Translations under genes and position numbers: made by a program
Part shown: positions 1 through 6,661 of the stretch, piece after piece
Position numbering within the stretch: position 1 is the first letter of the stretch
Layout: each line of letters begins with the position of its first letter
Notes under the pieces: model-generated
Told to the model about the DNA's origin: nothing
The model's input: the letters and a program-made list of their open reading frames with translations, nothing else
Databases searched by the model: none
Origin: CAZPWF01 sp964610775
GTDB taxonomy: Bacteria; Patescibacteriota; Saccharimonadia; Saccharimonadales; JACQNP01
Length of the DNA stretch: 7,540 bases
Assembly: GCA_964610775.1 (NCBI GenBank)
Contig: CAZSZC010000025.1
Span: forward strand, 1-7,540
Reading direction: 5' to 3'

Positions 1-86
1 GAGCTTTGGTGGTTGAGGTGCCAGAAAAAACCCCAGCTCCCGCACCTGACATGTCGGGTATGGGCGGCATGGGCGGAATGATGTAA
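1..86 (+). CDS. groEL: Chaperonin GroEL (Hsp60), C-terminal end only
   Basis: Only the last 27 codons are present; the reading frame enters at base 3 and stops with TAA at 84-86. The peptide reads ALVVEVPEKTPAPAP followed by DMSGMGGMGGMM. The ending is the Gly/Met-rich flexible tail typical of bacterial GroEL, which hangs into the folding chamber, and the preceding VVEVPE segment matches the last strand of the equatorial domain. GroEL is the ATP-dependent cytosolic folding chamber that works with GroES. The gene converges on the large kinase gene and shares its terminator. It is a housekeeping neighbour, and nothing in the sequence ties it functionally to the minus-strand block. The identification rests on a short but very characteristic tail. 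Confidence 0.9.
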   Translation, partial: ALVVEVPEKTPAPAPDMSGMGGMGGMM

Positions 87-103
87 TCAGTCCCAAGGTT
101 TAG

Positions 104-134
104 ATAAAAGTCCTGTAATTTGCAGGACTTTTAT
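104..134. terminator. Bidirectional intrinsic terminator between groEL and the kinase gene
   Basis: A perfect 12-bp inverted repeat, ATAAAAGTCCTG at 104-115 and CAGGACTTTTAT at 123-134, encloses a 7-nt loop. The A-run on one arm becomes a U-run on the other, so the hairpin can end transcription from both sides. It starts 18 nt after the groEL stop. On the minus strand the kinase stop codon (131-133) lies inside the stem. The GC core is short (GTCCTG), so efficiency may be moderate. Confidence 0.8.
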
Positions 135-3100
135 TGTATTAAATTTACAATTTCTTCTGGGGTAGCTGTTGCCAAGAATGCTTCGGCGATATTAGAAAAT
201 CCAGCTTTCTGGCTCATCCTCTGTAGAGACAGTAGGTTTTTCATAATCAATGTGTATTTTATAGGCACATGTGCACCGCTTTGTTTTAAAGCCAAAAAGA
301 GCTCAGGACCAAGAGAGGTTATATCAGCGTTACTAATAGTAGTAGCATTAATAATTTCTTGGATTTCAGTACTTTCTAGATGACGACCGGTATTTTCTGG
401 CATAGCTAAAATGTGGTCGGCAAGCATTTGTGCAACAACTGTTACATTGCCTGAAGCCATAGTCTGAATAAAGTTCTTTAGTACCGCACGTTCGTTCTCG
501 TCGAATTTAAGTAAATTGTAGCGATCGAAAATAGCAATTTGCTTATTATTTGGTGTAATACGGAAGTTGCCTGGGTGAACGTCAGAATGAACCAAGCCAG
601 TTTGCATTTGGTGTACGTAGTTACGTACAAGCATAGATACCATCTGTTTATTGTCTTCGTAATTGATCAACCCTTTTTTGATATTCGTCTTCTTGTCAGT
701 AACGGTTAAACCCGAAAGATTAGTGCCTTCAATATATTCATCTCGTCGAACCCAGCGCGTACCGGTTGGCTTTGAGTAGGGTACATGTATCTTGTAGCGA
801 TTGTTACCTGGCGAGAAGTTCTGATTGGCTTCTCGAAACGCCGCATCTTTTTTTTCAAATTCGGGGTCTTTCAACTCATCGTTAATCCATTCAGCTACAT
901 CGCTTAGTAGTGATCGCACTAGACTTATGCGTGTTTCGTCAGCGCGTTTGTTTTCAAGATTCTCAAGAGTTGCATCTAGTGTTGTCACCAGCTTACTCAA
1001 ATGGTATTCGATATTTGGATTTTTAACTGCAATAGCTTCACGCGAGCCATCTTCGAGGTGAGCTTCGTAGACTGTCATCAACGAACCACCGCCGATGCGT
1101 GGCTCGATTGTTACTACATCATCAAGTAGTTCTCGAATATTATCAGATCGTTCAGCTTCACGGTTTAAAATATTCCAGGCTTGCAATCGGGTTTGACCTT
1201 TCATATCGTCATAGACGTGTGCAAATTTTTCACGATCTTCTTCGCTCATATCGAAATATATGCCTCCTAGTTGCAGCATACGTGTGCCAAGTGCTCCACT
1301 ACGCTCGCCAAGAATAAATAATAGATCCAAGGCGCTTAAACGTTCGCGTCGCTCGTCATTAGTATCATTGGTCGGGTAGTGCTGTTTTAGTAGTTCAACG
1401 CCCGAGAATTTAGTAGGCTTGATACGCGATTGTAGAGCAAGCTTTACGTTTTCTAGACGATGGTTAATTTCATAGTTTAGGTTTAAGCGAACCATAGTCT
1501 GCTCGCTCTCTGGTTTTTTCATAGCAGCGCGAATAAGGTCAGCATTTGCTTCTAACACATCACTCGTAATTTGCTCTCGCGTAGTTAGAGGGAGCTGAGG
1601 TACGCCAGAGATGAGTGAAAGAATTTTGGTACGTAAGGTGTCTATAAGTTCTTTCTCCTCTGCACCCCCCTCCCTAACGCTGTCGAGAGCACCATTACTG
1701 CGAAGTTGTTCATAGTATTCTAGTGCAAGTTCATCCGCGAATATTACATCACTTGCCCCTTCTTTTGGCGGTCTCAATATAATATCCATAAGAAGTGGAT
1801 AAATATGTTGATATAGGAGCTCTGGGTTGGTTACTGTCGCCAAACTTTGTAGAGTTTCGTGTATAAATTTTCCAGCTTCGTCTTCAGGGTTGTCTAGCCA
1901 ATTTTTTAGAAATTCCTGGATAAGGTTTTCGGTGGCCTTCTCGTCAAATAAAACGCCTGACTCTTCTCCAAGGAGTAGTTTACGCAGAGTGTAATACTTA
2001 ACGGCTGCTCCACTAGAATAGATACTCTCCACAAATTCACCAAATGTAGAATAACTAGCGTCATGATGGGGAATGTCAGCCATCCACCACATACGCCTGC
2101 CTTGTTTGCTTGGACCACGAAGCCAAGTGATATCTTCTAATTTAAATGAATCGGCTACTACGCCAATGGGTGTAATGCGATTACCATCCTGGTCGTACTC
2201 GACAGGTCGACTGGTGTCTGTGCGCATGCGAAACCACCAGCGGCTTATTAGGTAGCGTCGTAATTCGGTGTCGTCATTTGAGGTAGAAAGCAAAGCAACC
2301 AACAATTCGGTTGGTTCCATACCGCGCAAAGTGTCAACTTTTATGCCCACTTTTCGTTCTAGGGGTTCTTCTATGGTTCCATAGGTAGGTATCAAAACCG
2401 TATCAACCAGACTAGCTTTACCAATAATACCGCTTGACTCTCTGGTGAGTGACTCCAGCGAATTAAGTAGGGAGTCTTGCATTAGTTGTAATTCTTCGGG
2501 AGTGTGAGCACGTTCTTCAATAAGCTCTGTAATGGCCTCAAAGAAGTGGTTACGAGGCAGCCAAGGACAGGCTGTTGTTACAAATATGACTGCTTCTTCA
2601 AAAGATAGCTGGCGTGCAGCTAGGGTGAATAGATGGCCAGGAGTATCTAGTCGAGTTTGAAGCTCAGGTGCAATCGCCGCCAAATTTCCTAACATAAACA
2701 AACGGTCATGTTCACTTAAGGCTTTATCGGGCGCATTAAGGACATCCTCTACAATTATGTCCCAATATGCAGCAGATTCAGCGCTCGTAGCCTCACGTAT
2801 TACGTCGATTTCTGGCAATGGCAAGTGTCTGATAACTCGCATTGCATCATACCAATCTCCACCCCTTATAAAGTCTTTGAGTAAAGAATAAGCTTCTATT
2901 TTCCATTCCTTTAATTGACCGAGGTCTGTGCTCGTAAATTGCCAGTTTTGATTGGTGTTATAGGGATTGCGCAAATTACCGACATTTAACAATATCTGAC
3001 TTGCTTGAATAATTTTGTCGAGATGCTGTTGCGACGAGTCGCCACGCTCGTATGTAAGATTCACGCTTCCATTAGCCCACTCAATAAAGGCACCTTTACT

Positions 3101-3580
3101 TAATGCTAGTGCTGCAAATGTTACAGCGGTTTCTATGTTTTCTTCATCGAAAGATAATCGTGGAAAGTATGTTGGATTATCGATTTCTTGCCAGATAATC
3201 TTTGCGGTATCCGGATGTAGTTTGCCCTCAGAATTTATGGTGCGCATAGAACTAAGAATGTCGTCAGTAGAGTAGTAGCTTAATAGTTCACGGAAGTGTT
3301 TGCGTAAGGGAGTTGTGGCTAAAAGTTGTTGCTCGTGTTCATCCCAGTCATAGTCGGAAGGCTCCTCATCTTGATCGTAGTTGTTTTTGTACGTGTCATC
3401 ACCCTGAGAGTATTGATGATGAGCTCCGTTTAGTTCTGATCGTGACTGACCAACGGTTTCATACAAGTACAAGCCAGCTTCTTCTCCCATGCTTGCGCAA
3501 TAGCTAGCACATTCAGCAGCATCAAATATTAACCGAGCTTTTTCTACAAAAGCATCCTCAATAGCTACACATAACTGCAT
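131..3580 (-). CDS. Giant helical protein with C-terminal ABC1/UbiB-type atypical kinase domain
   Basis: The protein has 1149 residues. Residues 1-50 are helical and hold C4, C24 and C28. Residues 56-82 are an acidic, Tyr-rich linker. Residues about 85-740 look mainly alpha-helical (possible solenoid) and match no family I know. Residues about 755-1149 form an ABC1/ADCK/UbiB kinase. The N-extension motif is degenerate (QLGG 770-773 for KxGQ). The nucleotide loop is GGGS (830-833) followed by TVYEAHLEDG. The catalytic Lys is in AVK (K853), then come EYIEG (948-952), HSDVHPGN (998-1005) and the metal Asp D1019 in FDRYN. The N1005-D1019 spacing fits the family. There is no signal peptide, and the C-terminal membrane helices of UbiB are absent. 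UbiB proteins are about 550 aa, so this is about twice as long. The ATG lies inside the end of the peptidase gene, with GAG 8 nt upstream. It could instead be reached by -1 frameshifting. The kinase call is firm; a role in quinone synthesis is not supported, and the substrate is unknown. Confidence 0.85.
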   Translation of the reverse strand: MQLCVAIEDAFVEKARLIFDAAECASYCASMGEEAGLYLYETVGQSRSELNGAHHQYSQGDDTYKNNYDQDEEPSDYDWDEHEQQLLATTPLRKHFRELLSYYSTDDILSSMRTINSEGKLHPDTAKIIWQEIDNPTYFPRLSFDEENIETAVTFAALALSKGAFIEWANGSVNLTYERGDSSQQHLDKIIQASQILLNVGNLRNPYNTNQNWQFTSTDLGQLKEWKIEAYSLLKDFIRGGDWYDAMRVIRHLPLPEIDVIREATSAESAAYWDIIVEDVLNAPDKALSEHDRLFMLGNLAAIAPELQTRLDTPGHLFTLAARQLSFEEAVIFVTTACPWLPRNHFFEAITELIEERAHTPEELQLMQDSLLNSLESLTRESSGIIGKASLVDTVLIPTYGTIEEPLERKVGIKVDTLRGMEPTELLVALLSTSNDDTELRRYLISRWWFRMRTDTSRPVEYDQDGNRITPIGVVADSFKLEDITWLRGPSKQGRRMWWMADIPHHDASYSTFGEFVESIYSSGAAVKYYTLRKLLLGEESGVLFDEKATENLIQEFLKNWLDNPEDEAGKFIHETLQSLATVTNPELLYQHIYPLLMDIILRPPKEGASDVIFADELALEYYEQLRSNGALDSVREGGAEEKELIDTLRTKILSLISGVPQLPLTTREQITSDVLEANADLIRAAMKKPESEQTMVRLNLNYEINHRLENVKLALQSRIKPTKFSGVELLKQHYPTNDTNDERRERLSALDLLFILGERSGALGTRMLQLGGIYFDMSEEDREKFAHVYDDMKGQTRLQAWNILNREAERSDNIRELLDDVVTIEPRIGGGSLMTVYEAHLEDGSREAIAVKNPNIEYHLSKLVTTLDATLENLENKRADETRISLVRSLLSDVAEWINDELKDPEFEKKDAAFREANQNFSPGNNRYKIHVPYSKPTGTRWVRRDEYIEGTNLSGLTVTDKKTNIKKGLINYEDNKQMVSMLVRNYVHQMQTGLVHSDVHPGNFRITPNNKQIAIFDRYNLLKFDENERAVLKNFIQTMASGNVTVVAQMLADHILAMPENTGRHLESTEIQEIINATTISNADITSLGPELFLALKQSGAHVPIKYTLIMKNLLSLQRMSQKAGFSNIAEAFLATATPEEIVNLIQ

Positions 3581-4974
3581 TTTTTTAGCTCGTCCTGTGT
3601 TGCGATAACATACCTGTCTGCTTTGGGGTCGTACGCAGGTTTTGGCAATTCAAAAACAGCACTCACTAAAGCCTGATCCGCGATTATTTTCTTATACTCA
3701 TTTAGTTCTCTGTTTTCTATGGATATGTTTTCAAGCACTGAGTTCCACATGGTCAGAGCAGTTTTACTATAACTTTGATCAACCAGAGCACTGGTTAATA
3801 TGCCAAAAAGTTCAGAACTTGGGAGGCCGTGTTCGCCAACAGCCGTCCTCAGAACGTGGTCTAATAATAGTTGTTGGTGTGGGATTTTATACTGTTCGAG
3901 TGAAGGGTGAAATAAGACACTCTGGATATCGTACAAAATTTCGTCACAAGAACTGTATTCAAGTTTACTTATTTCCTCTGAGGTTAAGTTGGTAAGTTTA
4001 TGATAATGCCCGAGTCTGGCACTTTCTCGCAGAGTTGTTTTAAGTAAAACCCGTTGAGGTTCTGTTAAATCTGGAGCAATTTTTTCTACAAACGCTGTTT
4101 CAAGATTGTTTAGGTGAGTCTGAGAGATAACTGGTTTTAAAGTTTTGCTATCTTGATTCTCGGTTCGACTTCTCTGACGCAAAATAAATTGTTTCTGTTC
4201 TTGAGTACCTAGTTGGTCGTAAATTTCTAGGCGCTGCTTATCGGTAGTAAAAGCTTGCAAATCTTTCTTCTGCAATCGTATAGGTGTTAATCCACCAGGA
4301 GAAAGGTTAACCGTGTCACTAACTCTTAGTAGTTCTTCTATATTAACGCGACGATCTGCAAGACTACCATGTTCAATATCGCCGATTTTAGGGGTTATTG
4401 ATGGGCGCCTTGGATGTCGCCTTGTGGGCTGTTCTTCTTGAGAAGTTTGTGATACTTCACTGAAACGGTTAATAAGGCTAACAATACCCCAAGGATTGAT
4501 GCCTTTTTTGTCCATTAACTGGATCGGTAAACTATCGGCTTCCAGTTCCTGAACGCGTACGCGACCGAGTCTGGATATCTGTGAATCATCGCTGTTGTTT
4601 AGTATGTGACCGCGTTTAATATGGGTGAGTTCATGTGCTAGTAGGGCATCAAGCTCTTCCTCGTATTCTAATTCTTTGATCATGCTGTCGCCAACAACGA
4701 CACATCCCTTAGTTGCGAAAGCGGTATGATCGTTATTATCGTGTACTATGACTAACTGAGGAGCTTCGTCCAACTCGCCATCAGCCAACAGGGATATTCG
4801 TGAGTGGACATACTGGTACAAGACCGAATCTTTACTATATGATTCGTAATCTGTTTGCACACGATCGATCAACCGATCGACTTGCTCGGTTAATCGGTCA
4901 ACTTCACCATTAACAATATGCAATCGCTCTAATTCGGGAGACTGTTCAGTCAAAGCAGTAGCCACAACACTCAT
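3565..4974 (-). CDS. Soluble M48-family zinc metallopeptidase with an unassigned helical C-terminal half
   Basis: The 469-aa protein is a predicted cytosolic Zn-dependent endopeptidase. The zinc site is HELTH (114-118), with the third ligand Glu in ELEAD (143-147), the HExxH...ExxxD signature of M48 (HtpX/Ste24/BepA/Oma1). Family context is clear: AFATKGCVVVGD (85-96) precedes the helix EEELDALLAHE, and LMDKKGINPWG follows. HPRR...ADRRVNIEELL (187-217) resembles the family's HP..ERI segment, interrupted by a polar insert. Residues 20-40 form a short heptad coiled coil (VDRLTEQ, VDRLIDR). Residues about 230-469 are helical and unrecognised. No signal peptide or membrane helix is visible, unlike HtpX. 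The ATG has no Shine-Dalgarno sequence but sits just below an extended -10, so it is probably leaderless. The gene ends 16 nt inside the kinase gene, which implies coupling or frameshift fusion. The substrate is unknown. Confidence 0.85.
   Translation of the reverse strand: MSVVATALTEQSPELERLHIVNGEVDRLTEQVDRLIDRVQTDYESYSKDSVLYQYVHSRISLLADGELDEAPQLVIVHDNNDHTAFATKGCVVVGDSMIKELEYEEELDALLAHELTHIKRGHILNNSDDSQISRLGRVRVQELEADSLPIQLMDKKGINPWGIVSLINRFSEVSQTSQEEQPTRRHPRRPSITPKIGDIEHGSLADRRVNIEELLRVSDTVNLSPGGLTPIRLQKKDLQAFTTDKQRLEIYDQLGTQEQKQFILRQRSRTENQDSKTLKPVISQTHLNNLETAFVEKIAPDLTEPQRVLLKTTLRESARLGHYHKLTNLTSEEISKLEYSSCDEILYDIQSVLFHPSLEQYKIPHQQLLLDHVLRTAVGEHGLPSSELFGILTSALVDQSYSKTALTMWNSVLENISIENRELNEYKKIIADQALVSAVFELPKPAYDPKADRYVIATQDELKKCSYV
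3580..3596 (-). promoter_or_regulatory. Candidate -1 frameshift site (A_AAA_AAA) with upstream SD-like element
   Basis: On the minus strand the peptidase frame reads GAG CTA AAA AAA TGC. This gives the canonical heptamer A_AAA_AAA (3586-3580) in the correct phase. A -1 slip would continue as AAA AAA ATG CAG into the kinase frame. AGGA (3596-3593) lies 6 nt before the heptamer, similar to the arrangement that stimulates dnaX-type frameshifting. No strong downstream hairpin is visible. The same AGGACGAG stretch could equally be the ribosome binding site for a separate ATG start at 3580. Confidence 0.45.
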
Positions 4975-4983
4975 AGTACTTAT

Positions 4984-5011
4984 ATTTTACCATAATTAAC
5001 ATATAAAGCAA
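4984..5011 (-). promoter_or_regulatory. Extended -10 promoter for the peptidase-kinase pair, near-leaderless transcript
   Basis: On the minus strand TGGTAAAAT (4992-4984) matches the extended -10 consensus TGnTATAAT at all but one position. A poor -35, TTGCTT (5011-5006), is 16 nt upstream, as expected when the extended -10 dominates. The predicted start is near 4977, only about 3 nt before the ATG at 4974. This fits the absence of any ribosome binding site there and implies that the pair can be transcribed separately from the two upstream genes. Confidence 0.55.
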
Positions 5012-5080
5012 TAGTATTTACCCCTGTTTTTGTACTAATTTACGCATAGTATATTAGCAAGTTATTCGTCCAGCTTATTG

Positions 5081-5569
5081 CTATTCTTTGGCTTCTCCGA
5101 GTAGTGTGTTTATATCTTCTTTCGAAAAGTTACCAATTCGCATAATTTCGCTAACCTGAGAGAAAAGGGGGTCATCGTTACCGAGGGATAATTCACGACT
5201 TCTGTCTTCTTGGAGTTGTGCGACATTTTGAATGTCTTGGTCGTACATAAACATCAGTGATTTAATGTATGTATAATCATTTGGGTCACTTGATGCGTTT
5301 GCCAGATCATCCCAATCATTCATCATGAGTATAAGCCCAAGTACCTTACCCCTACATTCTGGCGTCTCCGGGTCTTCATATTGATCGTAGATTTCCTGTG
5401 CTCTTCTTTGTAAAAGGTTTACGACGCTACGAGCCCAAATAACGGCTCCTGCTTCGCTTTTAGTTAGTCCACTGTGACTTAGGTCTGGGTATTTAGTTAT
5501 CCAAAACTCTTTTTCCATTTCAAATATGTCTTGCTCGGTGTCCTTGTTCTTAAATCCCATTTTTTCCAT
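5081..5569 (-). CDS. Hypothetical acidic protein, 162 aa
   Basis: I do not recognise a family. The protein is acidic and appears mostly helical. It has a charged N-terminus (residues 1-25), a probable helix around WARSVVNLLQRRAQEIYDQY (45-64), an acidic Pro-containing turn (EDPETPEC), a second helix GKVLGLILMMNDWDDL (74-89), and a C-terminal stretch ending SKEDINTLLGEAKE. The hydrophobic part of the second helix is too short for a membrane span, and there is no signal peptide, so it should be cytosolic. The start is well supported: AGGAG (5582-5578) lies 8 nt before ATG 5569, which favours it over a second Met three codons in. It lies 89 nt after the preceding gene and 106 nt before the peptidase, all in the same direction. 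This suggests a loose operon and a possible partner or substrate role (inference). Confidence 0.8.
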   Translation of the reverse strand: MEKMGFKNKDTEQDIFEMEKEFWITKYPDLSHSGLTKSEAGAVIWARSVVNLLQRRAQEIYDQYEDPETPECRGKVLGLILMMNDWDDLANASSDPNDYTYIKSLMFMYDQDIQNVAQLQEDRSRELSLGNDDPLFSQVSEIMRIGNFSKEDINTLLGEAKE

Positions 5570-5577
5570 AAACTTTA

Positions 5578-5582
5578 CTCCT
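5578..5582 (-). promoter_or_regulatory. Ribosome binding site fixing the 162-aa protein start
   Basis: The minus strand reads AGGAGTAAAGTTT and then ATG, a strong Shine-Dalgarno with an 8-nt spacer. It shows that this genome does use Shine-Dalgarno starts, in contrast to the peptidase and regulator genes, which have none. Confidence 0.75.
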
Positions 5583-5658
5583 ATATTTTTTAGCGTTAGA
5601 CCAATTCTATACTTAATTACTCATCCTGGTATGTACCAATATTAGTGAATATATCGAT

Positions 5659-6588
5659 CTAAAAATTACCTGGTGAAGGTCGACTTATTATGTCTTTGCC
5701 ATCTCCAGCGGTCTGGCGAGGTTGGGCTGCGGATGACTGCATGCGACGACTATTAATGACAGCTTCATAGGAAGTGGATGCCATAACGCCGCGTGTAGCT
5801 CGATCAAGTGATTCTAACTGTTCATCCGTTAACACTCCTCTTGCAACAGATCTAGCATCGGCGGCGGCAACACCTTGCCATTCTTGGTCAATATCGCCAG
5901 GATTTCTGCCATGCAAAAACTGCATGGTAAGATTACCGATTTTTGATCGACGGTACGGATCAGTAAAAATCACCCCATTAAGTACACGATCGCAGCGCAT
6001 TTTACGCTGACGCTTACTATATGTGTCGTTTTCGTTACCGTCTGCGTAAAGAAGGCCATGCTGTCTACGGTACTCAAGTTCATCCCTGTCGCGGAACATT
6101 TTTTCAGCATCCTCTCTAGCAGCTCTCTCTTCCTCGGTATCAGTATTTCGTTCTAGGTAATCACTAAGACTACTTTTTTGATAGGTATAACCTACAATAA
6201 ATGTCTCTTCATATTCATTAAGCTCTTGACCTAAAGCCTGTTTGTAATTAATTAGATCCGCGAGAGGTTGCAAAATCCTCAGTATGTCTCTTCGGTGCCA
6301 TGCTTGAGCAAGTTCTCGCTGTTCTAAATACTCATCTAGAGTTAATGAAAATTTTGGCAGTTCTGTCATTATATCGATCTCAAGATCGACGCTATTAGAT
6401 TCGGGTTGAAATCCGCACTGTCGCAGCGTTGTAACCTGTGATTGATTGATAGTATATTCGGTTTCTATGATAGTACCACCGCCTAGTTCATCGGGAAGTG
6501 TGATTACTAGATCGCCATCAACGTTCTCAACCTCCACCGGTAAACCTGTGCGTTTATTTTCTAATTCTTCGCCTTGAGCTGTCTCCAC
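5659..6588 (-). CDS. Hypothetical charged protein, 309 aa, GTG start
   Basis: No family is recognised. Residues 1-75 look beta-rich and acidic (VEVENVDGDLVITLPDELGG, then IIETEYTI). Residues 76-145 are helical (SLTLDEYLEQRELAQAWHRR, then DILRILQPLADLINYKQALG). Residues 148-176 are a very charged helix rich in Glu and Arg. Residues about 190-280 contain Arg-rich segments (SKRQRKMRCDRV, TDPYRRSK) and helices. The last 30 residues (from SSAAQPRQTAG) look disordered. No signal peptide or membrane segment is seen. Initiation is at GTG (6588-6586), supported by GGAG (6599-6596) with a 7-nt spacer. It is the first gene of the minus-strand block, divergent from the TrmB-like regulator, whose control region it shares. 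Its charge pattern would suit a nucleic-acid or protein-binding scaffold, but that is a guess. Confidence 0.8.
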   Translation of the reverse strand: METAQGEELENKRTGLPVEVENVDGDLVITLPDELGGGTIIETEYTINQSQVTTLRQCGFQPESNSVDLEIDIMTELPKFSLTLDEYLEQRELAQAWHRRDILRILQPLADLINYKQALGQELNEYEETFIVGYTYQKSSLSDYLERNTDTEEERAAREDAEKMFRDRDELEYRRQHGLLYADGNENDTYSKRQRKMRCDRVLNGVIFTDPYRRSKIGNLTMQFLHGRNPGDIDQEWQGVAAADARSVARGVLTDEQLESLDRATRGVMASTSYEAVINSRRMQSSAAQPRQTAGDGKDIISRPSPGNF

Positions 6589-6595
6589 AAAAATA

Positions 6596-6599
6596 CTCC
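6596..6599 (-). promoter_or_regulatory. Ribosome binding site deciding a GTG start
   Basis: The minus strand reads GGAG then TATTTTT then GTG, a 7-nt spacer. There is no ATG at a suitable distance in this frame, so the Shine-Dalgarno identifies GTG as the initiator of the 309-aa protein. Confidence 0.7.
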
Positions 6600-6632
6600 A
6601 TATTAAATAAGCAAAAACTATTTTACAATCAT

Positions 6633-6661
6633 TTTATAAACTAGTCAATATATTTTGACAA
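6633..6661 (-). promoter_or_regulatory. Promoter of the minus-strand block
   Basis: On the minus strand TTGTCA (6661-6656, one mismatch to TTGACA) is followed after 17 nt by TATAAA (6638-6633, one mismatch to TATAAT). The predicted start near 6626 gives a leader of about 38 nt that includes the GGAG ribosome binding site. The -35 hexamer overlaps the left arm of the inverted repeat, so a bound regulator would occlude it. Confidence 0.6.

Noticed and set aside
120..383. 87-aa + strand open frame over the end of the kinase gene
   Set aside because: It begins inside the terminator and lies antisense to conserved kinase-domain sequence. It has no ribosome binding site, so it is a shadow frame.
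131..1318. Calling the kinase UbiB of ubiquinone synthesis
   Set aside because: KxGQ and the Ala-rich loop are altered, the membrane helices are absent, the protein is twice the usual length, and no quinone genes are nearby.
3537..3553. GCTTTT/AAAAGC hairpin downstream of the slippery site, as a frameshift stimulator
   Set aside because: The 6-bp stem is mostly A-U and begins about 26 nt after the heptamer, too weak and too far compared with the usual 5-9 nt.
3642..3995. 117-aa + strand open frame antisense to the peptidase C-terminus
   Set aside because: There is no ribosome binding site or domain. The opposite strand has a long, coherent, coupled gene.
5035..5057. CTAAT/ATTAG hairpin before the peptidase gene
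   Set aside because: It is a 5-bp AT-rich stem with a 13-nt loop and no U-run; chance is likely in AT-rich spacer.
5627..5638. TGGTA/TACCA inverted repeat between the two orphan genes, as a terminator
   Set aside because: The stem is 5 bp with a 2-nt loop and no following U-run, so it cannot form a credible terminator hairpin.
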